Shown piece by piece: positions 29,658 to 38,569 of a stretch of 64,000 nucleotides of DNA. A program made the position numbers and the translations under genes. How positions within the stretch are numbered: position 1 is the stretch's first letter; the number at the start of each line of letters is the position of its first letter. The stretch comes from Bacilli bacterium (lineage in GTDB: Bacteria > Bacillota_I > Bacilli_A > RFN20 > CAG-826): assembly GCA_017502465.1 (NCBI GenBank), contig JAFVUY010000017.1, positions 62,001 through 126,000 of the forward strand, in the 5' to 3' direction. Under the pieces are notes generated by a model. The model made no database searches. It worked only from the letters and a program-made list of their open reading frames with translations, and had not been told where the DNA came from.

Positions 29658-31057
29658 TATTTTAATTCTCCCCCTCTACCGCCTACGGTGATTTCGCTAA
29701 TTCTAATTGTTGGTTGACCAACGTTGGTTCTAATTGAGCCAGAGGCTGCTCCACACATACCTTGACCAAAGGCTAAGTCGTTACCGACCATATCGATATT
29801 TTTTAAAACTTCTTCGCCTTTTCCAATTAAGGAAGCACCTTTAACTGGTTCACAAATTTTGCCATCTCTAATGATATAAGCTTCAGAACAGCCAAAGTTA
29901 AATTCTCCAGTAGCAGGATCAACAGAGCCTCCGTTAAACGCTTTTGCGTATAAACCTAATTTTGTTGCAGCAATAATTTCTTCTGGAGTGGATTTGCCGT
30001 TATCGATGTATGTGTTTGACATACGTGATGTTGGGCAATAACGGTAATTTTGACGACGAGAAGCACCATTACCTTTTCTATTCATACGTCTGCCGTTGAA
30101 ATCATCAATCATGAAGTCTTTAAGAATTCCATTCTTAATTAAGACTCTTCTTGTACCTAAGTTACCTTCGTCATCGATATCAATTGAACCCCATTCGCTT
30201 GGGAGTGTGGAATCATCGATTGCAGTGACAAGTTTGGAAGCAATTTGGGTTCCTTCTTTGTTAGAGAAACATGATAAGCCTCTAGCGACACTTGACGCTT
30301 CTAATGCGTGACCACACGCTTCGTGGAAAAGAACGCCGCCCCAACCGTTACCAACAACAACTGGCATTTTACCTGATGGACATTCTTTTGCGGTTAACAT
30401 CAATAAAGCATTTTCTGCTGCTTTTCTAGCGGTTTTTCTAACATCAACAACTGAGCTGAAGTAAGAAATATCTCTTTGACAACCGGGTCCTTCAAAACCT
30501 GTTTCAAATCCGTTTTGATCCATTGCTACTACCATAAAGGCAATGCGCCCGTATTCAGAATCACGTTTAAACCATTTTTCTTTTGAATTATAGACGGCGA
30601 CAAAGCGATGGTTATAAGAGAAAGAAGCAATTTGACGAACGATTCTTGGATCTTGTAAAGAATTGATTTCATCAACACCTTCTCTTAAAAGAGAAACAAT
30701 CTCCTCTTTTGTAACGTTCTTATAACTGTTGGTGACTGGGTTGCGATTCTTGGAACGAATCATGTCTAATTTGTTAACAGTTATTACTCTTTCTCCATGG
30801 AAAGATTTAGACAAAGTTTCTGCGAGTTTAAGCAAACCTTTTTTGGATAAGTCGTTTGTGTATCCATAGATACATTGATTTTCTTTTAAAATTCTTAAAC
30901 CAACACCATTGAGGGTGGAAGAGGTAGAAGTATCAACTTTTCCGTTTTCTAATGAAATAGCTTCTGATGCGCTATCTTCATAGAAGATTTCCGCGTAATC
31001 AGCGCCTGTTTCAAGTGATTTGTTTAAAACTTCAATCGCGAGTTTTTTGCTAATCAT
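29657..31057 (-). CDS. tldD: Zinc metallopeptidase TldD
   Basis: Catalytic subunit of the TldD/TldE peptidase. 466 residues. The zinc site HEACGHALEA (HExxxH) lies near residue 246, after GWGGVLF. Other family marks are SRMSNTYIDNG and GQGMCGAASGSIRTNVGQP. RBS AGGAGG lies before the ATG at 31057. First gene of the leftward tldDE pair. Possible substrates here include small hydrophobic peptides such as that encoded at 31255, but this is speculation. Confidence 0.95.
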   Translation of the reverse strand: MISKKLAIEVLNKSLETGADYAEIFYEDSASEAISLENGKVDTSTSSTLNGVGLRILKENQCIYGYTNDLSKKGLLKLAETLSKSFHGERVITVNKLDMIRSKNRNPVTNSYKNVTKEEIVSLLREGVDEINSLQDPRIVRQIASFSYNHRFVAVYNSKEKWFKRDSEYGRIAFMVVAMDQNGFETGFEGPGCQRDISYFSSVVDVRKTARKAAENALLMLTAKECPSGKMPVVVGNGWGGVLFHEACGHALEASSVARGLSCFSNKEGTQIASKLVTAIDDSTLPSEWGSIDIDDEGNLGTRRVLIKNGILKDFMIDDFNGRRMNRKGNGASRRQNYRYCPTSRMSNTYIDNGKSTPEEIIAATKLGLYAKAFNGGSVDPATGEFNFGCSEAYIIRDGKICEPVKGASLIGKGEEVLKNIDMVGNDLAFGQGMCGAASGSIRTNVGQPTIRISEITVGGRGGELK

Positions 31058-31189
31058 ATATGTATATCCTCCTTGTTTTCAAAATAAAAGTATAAAAATT
31101 ATAACATTTTTAATGAAATTTTCTTATAAAAATTAAATATCTCAAAAAATAAAAATATTTTCGGTAAAATCTCGGTTTTTAACCCTATT

Positions 31190-31195
31190 TATAAT
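31190..31195 (+). promoter_or_regulatory. -10 element for the small peptide gene
   Basis: Perfect TATAAT, with no convincing -35 at 16-18 bases upstream. It is followed directly by a 7-bp hairpin with GTTT loop (31196-31213). Confidence 0.45.
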
Positions 31196-31254
31196 AGGAG
31201 GCGTTTGCCTTCTTGAGAAATCCTACTTCCCTAGGTGGAAAGGGGAAAATAATA

Positions 31255-31335
31255 ATGGAAAATATTATTTGTTTAATAACATTGTTAATCATTTTTATTT
31301 TTATTATTAAAGATGGGGGCAGCCATCAAAATTAA
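31255..31335 (+). CDS. 26-residue hydrophobic peptide, candidate type I toxin
   Basis: ATG 31255 is preceded by a good AAAGGGG site (31239-31245). The peptide begins MENIICLITLLIIFIFIIKD and ends GGSHQN: a single short membrane-spanning segment of about 15 residues, then a polar tail. It is too short for standard gene finding and not similar to a family I can name (not Fst, Ldr or Hok by motif). Size, hydrophobicity, long-range UTR pairing and a convergent antisense RNA match the layout of type I toxins. No evidence of toxicity is available from sequence. Confidence 0.55.
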   Translation: MENIICLITLLIIFIFIIKDGGSHQN

Positions 31336-31393
31336 AAAAAGTATTAGAGACCACTAATACTTAATTCAAAATCCTAGACAGTAAGGATTTCTC
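31334..31393 (-). ncRNA. Candidate antisense RNA (type I antitoxin), about 60 nt
   Basis: On the minus strand, TTGTTT (31427-31422), 16 bases and TAGAAT (31405-31400) form a promoter that predicts a start near 31393. A minus-strand terminator follows: stem AAGTATTAG/CTAATACTT (31339-31362) with a T run over 31340-31334. The RNA would fold into two hairpins; the first is AAATCC/GGATTT (31390-31369). It is fully complementary to the peptide mRNA 3' UTR and reaches the stop codon. Its first bases, GAGAAATCC, repeat the mRNA's own 5' arm. Confidence 0.55.
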
Positions 31394-31523
31394 ACAAACA
31401 TTCTATAACATCAATTAAGAAAAACAAAGCAATTTCTAATGTGAGAACAAATAATTTATAAACATTAAATGTTTTTAAGATAAATGCGCTTTTAATTTGT
31501 GTTTTTGTTTGATTTAGCTTTAC

Positions 31524-31529
31524 TATAAT
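31524..31529 (+). promoter_or_regulatory. -10 element upstream of rpmE
   Basis: TATAAT with no clear -35. The next 130 bases form the rpmE leader. Confidence 0.4.
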
Positions 31530-31620
31530 AAAGAGAATAATATAAATATTATTCTTTTTGAAATTTATGATAAATTATTGATAAATATCAATATAAATGT
31601 TAATATCTTAAAGCAACTTA

Positions 31621-31644
31621 CTTTGAACGACATACGGTTCAAGG
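31621..31644 (+). promoter_or_regulatory. Hairpin in the rpmE leader, possible L31 autoregulatory site
   Basis: Stem TTGAAC (31623-31628) / GTTCAA (31637-31642), extended by two more pairs, immediately upstream of the GGAAGGAGA ribosome site. Ribosomal protein leaders that bind L31 are known in Firmicutes. I cannot match this one to a defined motif. Confidence 0.35.
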
Positions 31645-31661
31645 CGGAAGGAGATCTAAAA

Positions 31662-31874
31662 ATGAAAAAAGGTATTCACCCAAAGTATCAAAAATGCACA
31701 GTTACATGTGTCTCATGTGGTTCCACATTTGAAACAGGTTCAACTGTCAGTGAAATTAAAGTTGATACATGTGCAAATTGCCACCCATTCTACACCGGTA
31801 AACAAAGATATGTTCAAGTTGACGGACGTGTCGCACGTTTCAACCGCAAGTATGGCTTAGATGACAAAAAATAG
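31662..31874 (+). CDS. rpmE: 50S ribosomal protein L31, zinc form
   Basis: 70 residues starting [13 protein letters not shown] four-Cys zinc ribbon is present (Cys residues in CVSCGS and in [10 protein letters not shown]), followed by the family end [12 protein letters not shown]. The zinc-binding form is the one normally used when zinc is available. The start is ATG 31662 after AAGGAGAT; the frame is open 28 codons further upstream but without ribosome site. A terminator follows. Confidence 0.96.
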   Translation: MKKGIHPKYQKCTVTCVSCGSTFETGSTVSEIKVDTCANCHPFYTGKQRYVQVDGRVARFNRKYGLDDKK

Positions 31875-31894
31875 GCAATATTAATTAATGAACT

Positions 31895-31918
31895 AAACCG
31901 GCTTGCCCGGTTTTCTTT
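31895..31918 (+). terminator. Rho-independent terminator after rpmE
   Basis: Stem AAACCGG (31895-31901) / CCGGTTT (31907-31913), loop CTTGC, then TTCTTTT. Confidence 0.82.
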
Positions 31919-31947
31919 TCTAAATTAGAAAAAAGGAGGAACATTCG

Positions 31948-33537
31948 ATGAAGAAAAGATTTTATATCACCACACCGATTTATTATCCAAGCGCAAAACT
32001 TCATATCGGACATGCTTATTGCACCGTTTTAGCAGATGTTTTTGCCCGTTATAAACGAATGCGCGGTTTTGAATGTTATTTCCTTACAGGTGCGGATGAA
32101 CATGGGCAAAAAATTGAAAGAAACGCCTCTTTAGCAAATAAAACACCACAAGAATTTGTGGATGGAATCGTTGAAGGATTCTATAAATTATGGGACTTAT
32201 TAGAAATTTCTAATAATGATTTTATTAGAACGACCCAAGAAAGACATTGGTTAAGAGTACAAGAAATTTTCACTAAATTACTTGAAAACGATGATATTTA
32301 TCTAGGAAAATACAAAGGTTGGTATTGTAAAGATTGCGAAGCTTTCTGGACAGACACCCAAGTTGGAGAAAACCACATTTGTCCTGACTGCGGAAGAGAA
32401 GTTCAAATCGCAGAAGAAGAAGCTTATTTCTTCAGAACATCTAAATATGTCGATAGACTTTTAAAATTCTATGAAGAAAATCCAAATTTTATTACACCTG
32501 AATCTCGTAAGAATGAAATGATTAATACCTTCATTAAACCAGGATTAGATGATCTTTGTATTTCTAGAACGTCTTTCTCTTGGGGTGTACCAATTAGAGA
32601 AAACCCAAAACACGTTATTTATGTTTGGTTAGACGCTCTAACTAATTACATAACTGCGTTAGGATATAACACAGAAAACCCTGAATTGTTTGATAAGTTC
32701 TGGCAAGATGAAGAATGTGAAATTATCCACCTTTTAGGTGCGGATATCACAAGATTCCATGCAATTTATTGGCCAATGTTCTTAATGTCTTTAGGATTAA
32801 GAATTCCTGACCGTGAATTTATTCACGGACTTCTCATGATGAAAGACTGCAAAATGTCCAAATCCAAAGGAAATGTCGTTGACCCATATCCACTTGTTGA
32901 AAAATACGGTTTAGACGCAGTTAGATATTACCTTGTTAGAGAAGTTATCTTTGGACAAAACGGAAGTTTTACTCCAGAACAATTTGTTGAAAGAATTAAC
33001 GCTGATTTAGCAAACTCATTTGGCAATTTACTTAATAGAACCATTGGAATGATGAATAAATATTTCCAAGGACAAATCCCTGAATATAAAGGAAATGTCA
33101 CTCCATTTGATGGAGAACTTTCATCCTTTGCAAAAGCGGTTATCAATAGATATGAACTTTGTATGGATGATTTAAAAATCACCGACGCCTTTATCGCAGT
33201 TAATGAACTTGTCCAACGCGCGAATAAATACATCGATGAAACAACGCCTTGGGTTCTTGCTAAAGATGAAAGCAAAAAAGAAGAACTTGCTTCTGTTATG
33301 AACCATTTAGCAAACACAATTTACACCGCAGCAATTTTATATCAACCGGTTCTTGTCAAAGCTGCAGAAAAAGCGTTAGATCAACTTAATGTTCCTCAAG
33401 AATTAAGAAACTATGAAAATGTTTATAAATTTGGAGTGTTAGGTGGACAAACAGTTAATAAAGCTGAAGCCCTTTTCCCAAGACTTGACTCTGCAATCGA
33501 GGTTGAATTTATTAAAAACTTAATGGGCGGAAAATAA
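31948..33537 (+). CDS. metG: Methionyl-tRNA synthetase
   Basis: Class I synthetase that charges tRNA-Met. 529 residues. HIGH-type motif SAKLHIGHAY at the N-terminus, KMSKSKGNVVDP near residue 305, and a four-Cys zinc knuckle (CKDC, CPDC) near residues 126-146. It lacks the C-terminal EMAP/Trbp111-like tRNA-binding domain found in many bacteria, giving the short form. Strong AAAAGGAGGA site. Located between two terminators. Confidence 0.97.
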   Translation: MKKRFYITTPIYYPSAKLHIGHAYCTVLADVFARYKRMRGFECYFLTGADEHGQKIERNASLANKTPQEFVDGIVEGFYKLWDLLEISNNDFIRTTQERHWLRVQEIFTKLLENDDIYLGKYKGWYCKDCEAFWTDTQVGENHICPDCGREVQIAEEEAYFFRTSKYVDRLLKFYEENPNFITPESRKNEMINTFIKPGLDDLCISRTSFSWGVPIRENPKHVIYVWLDALTNYITALGYNTENPELFDKFWQDEECEIIHLLGADITRFHAIYWPMFLMSLGLRIPDREFIHGLLMMKDCKMSKSKGNVVDPYPLVEKYGLDAVRYYLVREVIFGQNGSFTPEQFVERINADLANSFGNLLNRTIGMMNKYFQGQIPEYKGNVTPFDGELSSFAKAVINRYELCMDDLKITDAFIAVNELVQRANKYIDETTPWVLAKDESKKEELASVMNHLANTIYTAAILYQPVLVKAAEKALDQLNVPQELRNYENVYKFGVLGGQTVNKAEALFPRLDSAIEVEFIKNLMGGK

Positions 33538-33566
33538 TTTTAAATATTTGTTTAATTTTCAAAAAG

Positions 33567-33589
33567 AGTGGACAAAGTCCACTTTTTTT
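33567..33589 (+). terminator. Rho-independent terminator after metG
   Basis: Stem AGTGGAC (33567-33573) / GTCCACT (33577-33583) with AAA loop, then seven T. Confidence 0.88.
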
Positions 33590-33701
33590 CATGAAATTAC
33601 ATCGGAGGACGCTTTACAAAATAGTTAACTATTTGTAATATTTGATTAAGAGAAAATATATCAAACATAATATTTGCTCTTTTTCTTATAGGAGGAGAAT
33701 T

Positions 33702-34466
33702 ATGGCTAGAGAAGACGATTATGGACAAGTATATCCAGAATATTATGGAGACACTACTAGTTTTTTTATTACTTTTACTGATGAAAAAGAAACCGTTTTA
33801 AAGAAGTTAGAAAAACATTTATCTAAATATTCTATTAACGGATGGAATCATTTATCTTCTATTGCCTATGAGGATAGAAAAAACATCATTAATAAAGAAA
33901 CCGGAAAATTTTTGTCCGTTAAACAAATGACAGTTAAGGTAACATTAACTTCTACTTTAGACGATGATGTTATTAATGAACACGTTGCCTATAGAGAAGA
34001 ATTGATAGAAGCAGAAGACACAGTTAAGACACTTAAACCTGTTACCATGAAGCCTTGGATAGCAATCTTAATTGCGAGCTTATTAGGGTTTTCTGTTTTG
34101 TTTATGATGAGTATTATGCCATTTATTTCAAAAATGATACAGGCTATGTATCAATCAGGCGGCCAAGTTGTTTCTTTAGGAGAATCCGCGAGAATTGGGT
34201 TTCTTTGGTTTTTAGGAATTGAAGTTATCGGACTAATCGTATTTTTAATTCTGTTGATGAAAAAGAAGAAAAAAATCAAAGAGATTAAAGCTATGTATGA
34301 TGAAGAAGTTAATGTTTTAGAAGAATATAAAGCCTGGAAAGAAAGACTTGAAGAATTACAAAACACAAGAACAACTTATTTAGATAATTATGTCCACACG
34401 GTAGTCGTTAGCAGAAAAACAGTTTATTATTGTAGCGACGAGATTGAAATGGATGTTACAAAATAA
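33702..34466 (+). CDS. Uncharacterised membrane protein
   Basis: 254 residues from ATG 33702 (strong AGGAGGAGAAT site). An N-terminal soluble domain of about 110 residues begins with an acidic, Tyr-rich stretch. Two membrane helices lie near residues 122-148 and 165-187. A Lys-rich stop-transfer run (KKKKKIKE) and a C-terminal coiled-coil-like segment (about 195-225) follow. I do not recognise the family. It is a single-gene unit between terminators. Confidence 0.75.
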   Translation: MAREDDYGQVYPEYYGDTTSFFITFTDEKETVLKKLEKHLSKYSINGWNHLSSIAYEDRKNIINKETGKFLSVKQMTVKVTLTSTLDDDVINEHVAYREELIEAEDTVKTLKPVTMKPWIAILIASLLGFSVLFMMSIMPFISKMIQAMYQSGGQVVSLGESARIGFLWFLGIEVIGLIVFLILLMKKKKKIKEIKAMYDEEVNVLEEYKAWKERLEELQNTRTTYLDNYVHTVVVSRKTVYYCSDEIEMDVTK

Positions 34467-34483
34467 TATAAAATTAATTTAAT

Positions 34484-34509
34484 AACTCGCCTATTGGCGA
34501 GTTTTCTTT
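34484..34509 (+). terminator. Rho-independent terminator
   Basis: Stem AACTCGCC (34484-34491) / GGCGAGTT (34496-34503), loop TATT, then TTCTTT. Confidence 0.85.
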
Positions 34510-34583
34510 ATTTTTTCTAGATAAAATGATATGATAAAATGTGTAGAGTTTGAGTCTTTTAAGCTTAAACAAGGAGGAACTTT

Positions 34584-36008
34584 ATGAGAAAAACAAAGAT
34601 TGTATGTACGATTGGACCAGCGTGCGAAAATGAAGAAACAATTAAACAAATGATTCTCGCGGGAATGAATGTCGCGCGTCTTAATTTTTCTCATAACACT
34701 GTTGAAGATCATTTAAGAAGAATTCAAATTATCAAAAAAGTTAGAAAAGAACTTGGAATCCCTGTCGCGATTTTGTTAGATACAAAAGGGCCAGAATATC
34801 GTGTCGGAGTTTTTAAAGATGGCAAAGCCTTCATTGAAACAGGTAGCAAATTCACTTTTACAACTGAAGAAGTTGTTGGGGATGAAACAATTACATCAGT
34901 GAACTATAAAAATCTTAATAAAGATTTACTTGTCGGAGACAAAATCACTGTTAATAACGGATTATTGGAATTTAAAGTTGATGAAATAATTGGCTCTAAC
35001 ATTATTACAACCTGCTTAGCAGGTGGGGAACTTTCTAATAGAAAGTCTATGTCTTTCCCAAATAAAGTTTTAAAACAAATTTTCTTGTCTGAACAAGATA
35101 AAAAAGATATTAAATTCGGCTTAGAAAACAAAGTTGATTACATCGCGTGTAGTTTTGTTTCTTCTAAACAAGATTTAGTGGATGTTTCAGAATATATCAA
35201 TTCATTAGGTTATGAATGCGGAAGAGATGTTGTTTTAATTGCGAAGATTGAAAACCGTTCTGGCATAGATAACATTGATGAAATTTGCGAAATGTGTGAC
35301 GGCATTATGATCGCAAGAGGTGATTTGGGTGTTGAAATCCCATTTGATGAACTCCCAGCGGTTCAAAAGAAATTAACCACTAAATGTAGACTAATCGGCA
35401 AAAGAGTCATTACCGCGACCGAAATGCTAGAATCAATGATTAATAATCCACGTCCAACACGTGCGGAAATAAGTGATGTTGCTAACGCCGTTTATGATGG
35501 TAGCTCTGCTGTTATGCTTTCTGGAGAAACGGCAGCGGGCAAATACCCTGTTAAAACAATTAAAACTATGTCCACAATTTGCACAACAACAGAAGAGTCT
35601 ATCGACTACACAAGTAAATATCAAAGATCTGAATTTAAAATAAATAACACAATGGATGCGATTAGCCATTCTGTTTGCCAAATGGCGATCGATATTGAAG
35701 CAAAAGCGATTGTTGTTTGTTCTTTAAGCGGAACAACTGCGAGAATGGTGTCTAGATTTAGACCGCCAGTGGACATTATAGGATTATCCATTAATAAAAA
35801 AACATGGAGAACATTATCTTTATCTTGGGGTATTATTCCAGAGTTGTGTGAATATGAACCAGAGATGGAAAATCTCTTTACTAAAGCGAAAAACATTGCA
35901 AAAACGACCTTAAATTTACAAAAAGGCGACAAAATTATCATTACAGGTGCGAACGAAATGGGTAAAATCGGAAGCACAAACACAATTAGAATAGAAAAGA
36001 TTGATTAA
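34584..36008 (+). CDS. pyk: Pyruvate kinase
   Basis: Last step of glycolysis: phosphoenolpyruvate + ADP to pyruvate + ATP. 474 residues, the form without the extra C-terminal PEP-utiliser domain. N-terminal KIVCTIGPAC, LNFSHN and LLDTKGPE, and the active-site block DGIMIARGDLGVEIP are all present, then MLESMINNPRPTRAEISDVANAV. AAGGAGG lies before ATG 34584. It is followed by the methyltransferase gene after six bases, so likely one operon. Confidence 0.98.
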   Translation: MRKTKIVCTIGPACENEETIKQMILAGMNVARLNFSHNTVEDHLRRIQIIKKVRKELGIPVAILLDTKGPEYRVGVFKDGKAFIETGSKFTFTTEEVVGDETITSVNYKNLNKDLLVGDKITVNNGLLEFKVDEIIGSNIITTCLAGGELSNRKSMSFPNKVLKQIFLSEQDKKDIKFGLENKVDYIACSFVSSKQDLVDVSEYINSLGYECGRDVVLIAKIENRSGIDNIDEICEMCDGIMIARGDLGVEIPFDELPAVQKKLTTKCRLIGKRVITATEMLESMINNPRPTRAEISDVANAVYDGSSAVMLSGETAAGKYPVKTIKTMSTICTTTEESIDYTSKYQRSEFKINNTMDAISHSVCQMAIDIEAKAIVVCSLSGTTARMVSRFRPPVDIIGLSINKKTWRTLSLSWGIIPELCEYEPEMENLFTKAKNIAKTTLNLQKGDKIIITGANEMGKIGSTNTIRIEKID

Positions 36009-36014
36009 TTTAAA

Positions 36015-37358
36015 ATGAAAAAAATAATGACACTTCGCTCAAAATGCGTTGATATTTCTTCCGAAGGGAAAGGGATTATTAAAGCCAATAATATGGTTGT
36101 TTTAGTGGACAACCTTCTTTTGGGTGAAGAAGCAGATGTTGAAGTTATGTATTCAAGAGCGGGCGTTTATTATGGAAGAATTAAAAAACTTCATAATCTC
36201 TCAAAAGATAGAATCAGAACCCCTAATTGTCCTGTCTCCTCTGCTTGTGGGGGCTGTACATTTCAAAATGCCACATATGAATATGAACTAGTTTTCAAGA
36301 AAAAGAAGGTTCAGGAAGTCTTAAAAAGAATCGCAAAGATCGATATTGAAGTTGATGATGTGGTTCCTATGGATAACCCACATCATTATCGAAACAAAAT
36401 ACAAGTTCCTTTTGGATTGGAAAATAAGCATGTAATATATGGTTTCTATAAAGCAAACACTCATAAAATTATTCCTATTTCATTGTGTGATATAGAAGAT
36501 GAAATGGCCGCGCCTATTTTATCTACAATCGCTTCCTTGATGGAATCTATGAAAATACGACCTTATAACGAAGACTCTAGAAAAGGTGTTATTAGGCACG
36601 TGCTTATTAGAACAAGTAGAGAAAACAAAACCGCGATGGTGGTTCTTATCACCAATTCTAAGACCTTTCCATCGAGAAATAACTTTGTTAAAGCCTTGGT
36701 GAAAAAACATCCAGAAGTTGTTACTGTTGTTCAAAACATCAATATGAGAGACACAAATGTCATTTTAGGAGAAAAAGAAGAAGTCCTTTTTGGTAAGGGC
36801 TACATTGAAGATTCAATCTTAGGAGTTAAATTCCACATTTCTTCTAAATCTTTCTTCCAAGTTAATTCCATACAAGTAGAAAAACTATATTCTTTAGCGA
36901 TAGAAAAAGCCAACATTACTAAAGATGATGAAGTTCTTGACGCTTACGCGGGCGTTGCTACTATTGGTATTTTATGCGCGAAACACGCGAAACACGTAAC
37001 AAGCGTTGAACTTGTAAAAGAAGCCTGTATTAACGGAAAAGAAAACGCTGAAAGAAACAACGTTAAAAATATTACAATCTTAAATGAAGATTGCACACAA
37101 TATCTAATTAATAACAAAAGACATTTTGATGTTGTCATTTTAGATCCCCCTAGAAAGGGTTCAACACCTGAATTTTTAAATGCTTTAATTAAAAATAAAC
37201 CGAATAGAATAGTGTATATTTCCTGCGAACCAAGCACGCTCGCTAGAGATATAGAGTTGCTTAAAAAGCATTATGAGGTAACAAGCGTCACCCCTGTGGA
37301 TATGTTTCCTAGGTCGTTCCACGTTGAAACAATAGTGGGATTAGCCTTAAAGAAATAA
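36015..37358 (+). CDS. 23S rRNA (uracil-5-)-methyltransferase, RlmCD/RumA type
   Basis: S-adenosylmethionine-dependent enzyme making m5U in 23S rRNA. 447 residues: N-terminal TRAM domain (about 1-60), iron-sulfur-type Cys cluster (CPVSSACGGCTF), then the methyltransferase with DAYAGVATIGI, DPPRKGS and the catalytic-Cys region YISCEPSTLARD. In Firmicutes a single enzyme (RlmCD) often modifies both U747 and U1939; which applies here is unknown. No strong ribosome site; probably coupled to pyk. Confidence 0.93.
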   Translation: MKKIMTLRSKCVDISSEGKGIIKANNMVVLVDNLLLGEEADVEVMYSRAGVYYGRIKKLHNLSKDRIRTPNCPVSSACGGCTFQNATYEYELVFKKKKVQEVLKRIAKIDIEVDDVVPMDNPHHYRNKIQVPFGLENKHVIYGFYKANTHKIIPISLCDIEDEMAAPILSTIASLMESMKIRPYNEDSRKGVIRHVLIRTSRENKTAMVVLITNSKTFPSRNNFVKALVKKHPEVVTVVQNINMRDTNVILGEKEEVLFGKGYIEDSILGVKFHISSKSFFQVNSIQVEKLYSLAIEKANITKDDEVLDAYAGVATIGILCAKHAKHVTSVELVKEACINGKENAERNNVKNITILNEDCTQYLINNKRHFDVVILDPPRKGSTPEFLNALIKNKPNRIVYISCEPSTLARDIELLKKHYEVTSVTPVDMFPRSFHVETIVGLALKK

Positions 37359-37439
37359 TATGTAATTAACTAAACTCACTTATCTTATATTGCACAAAAC
37401 TCTCTATCCAATAACTATGATCTAACTAACCATTAGATT

Positions 37440-37655
37440 TTTTTATTACTCTTCCCTTCTTAAGCGCCGCCCCCAGCTAAATCATTCCAGCTTACGACTA
37501 CGCCTGCCACCTACAGCTTCCCACTTATACTTATATATAATATAAAGCTACTCCTAACGCCCCGAACCGACCAGCCTAAGCAAATACCTGCCGCCCAAGC
37601 TTTCGTCGCCCACACGCCACGTTTCGCAACAGCAAAAGAAAAGCTGAATTCGCCC
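37440..37655. repeat. G-depleted, C-rich non-coding segment, copy A
   Basis: Abrupt change in composition. The plus strand is C-rich and G-poor, unlike every gene around it, with no open reading frame. It shares short blocks with the segment at 38570 (CTACGCC-GC, an ATATA-rich patch, CCTAAGCAAATA versus CCTATAAGCAAATA), suggesting diverged copies of one element. It leads directly into repeat copy A. Confidence 0.5.
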
Positions 37656-37711
37656 GCTCGCAAACGCTTCGAACTACGACATAATATCGTTAGGCGAGAT
37701 TGTGCAAAACT
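37656..37711 (+). repeat. Intergenic repeat family, copy A
   Basis: About 56 bases. Blocks shared with the other copies are GCTCGC-AA-GCTT, ACGACATAATATCGTTAGGCGA and GCAAAACT. Most similar to copy B. Confidence 0.7.
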
Positions 37712-37819
37712 TGATGGATGGAGTTATACTATTACATAATACTTAACTAGATTGTCCTATTCCAAACCAAACCAATGAAAATTATCTAAATCCAACCAAC
37801 CAAAAATAAAACCTAAAGA

Positions 37820-37846
37820 TCTGTCCTCACCGACAGACCTTTTTAT
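37820..37846 (+). terminator. Rho-independent terminator upstream of the IS200 element
   Basis: Stem TCTGTC (37820-37825) / GACAGA (37832-37837) then CCTTTTT. It could end readthrough from the methyltransferase gene or protect the insertion from outside transcription. Confidence 0.6.
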
Positions 37847-37849
37847 TAT

Positions 37850-38545
37850 CGAAACGAAGTGAAGATAAAAACCGGGTGCTATGCACGTGAGAATAGAAAT
37901 AGCTTCTTGCGATGTGAAAAAAACCTCATGTTATAATCAAAAAGGCTGACAACCGTTTGATATAACAGGAGGTGTATCCATGGATGACGATTTAAGTTTA
38001 TCACACACGAGGTGGAACTGTAAGTATCACATCGTGTTTATTCCCAAATATCGTAGAAAAGAGATATATGGGAAGTTACGTTCTGATATAGGACAAATAA
38101 TAAGACAACTTTGTACATACAAAGGTGTCGAAATAATAGAGGCACATGCGATGCCTGACCATATACATATGTTAGTTCGCATTCCTCCAAAAATTGCCGT
38201 TTCAAATTTCATGGGATATTTGAAAGGCAAAAGCAGCCTTATGATATTCGAAAGGCATGCAAATCTAAAATATAAATATGGCAACCGAAACTTTTGGGCG
38301 AAAGGATTCTTTGTTTCGACAGTTGGACTAGATACCAAAAAGGTACAGGAATACATCAGAGATCAAGAAAAAGAAGATATGATGCAAGATAGCTTGTCGA
38401 ACAAAGAATATAAGGACCCTTTTAAAGGGTAGTTAGAGTGAGAATCACGGTTGTCAGTCCACATATGACCCTTGAGGGTCTGTGGAGTAATAGCCCTTAT
38501 AGGGTCTAGTCAGTACAACGTATTTTATGCGTTGGTACTATTTTT
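37850..38545 (+). mobile_element. IS200-type insertion sequence
   Basis: One tnpA gene with no tnpB. Subterminal inverted repeat GGCTGACAACCG (37944-37955) / CGGTTGTCAGTCC (38448-38460) flanks the gene. Small hairpins lie near the ends: GTGC-TAT-GCAC on the left, GACCC-TTGA-GGGTC and CCCTTATAGGG on the right, as needed by Y1 transposases that act on single-stranded hairpins. No target duplication is expected. End coordinates are approximate. Confidence 0.75.
37980..38432 (+). CDS. tnpA: IS200-family HUH (Y1) transposase TnpA
   Basis: 150 residues, full length. The HUH metal motif is in MPDHIHMLV, and the nucleophile Tyr is in KKVQEYIRDQ near residue 125. The N-terminal WNCKYHIVFIPKYRRKEIYG is typical of the family. 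It cuts and joins single-stranded DNA at hairpin ends. AGGAGG site before ATG 37980. The gene looks intact, so the element may be active. Confidence 0.95.
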   Translation: MDDDLSLSHTRWNCKYHIVFIPKYRRKEIYGKLRSDIGQIIRQLCTYKGVEIIEAHAMPDHIHMLVRIPPKIAVSNFMGYLKGKSSLMIFERHANLKYKYGNRNFWAKGFFVSTVGLDTKKVQEYIRDQEKEDMMQDSLSNKEYKDPFKG

Positions 38546-38569
38546 AGTCCCACTATAATCTCACTTTAG

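Larger units (their letters stand above)
31214..31394. repeat. Inverted repeats bracketing the small peptide gene (5'-3' pairing element)
   Basis: TGAGAAATCCT (31214-31224) is perfectly complementary to AGGATTTCTCA (31384-31394). After a bulge, CTAGG (31231-31235) pairs with CCTAG (31373-31377). In an mRNA the arms would join the 5' UTR, just upstream of the ribosome site, to the 3' UTR. They could alternatively be termini of a MITE, but no target-site duplication is visible. Confidence 0.7.

Noticed and set aside
31214-31394. MITE with 11-bp terminal inverted repeats
   Set aside because: Kept as an alternative only: no target-site duplication, and the interior holds a ribosome site, an ORF and a convergent promoter and terminator.
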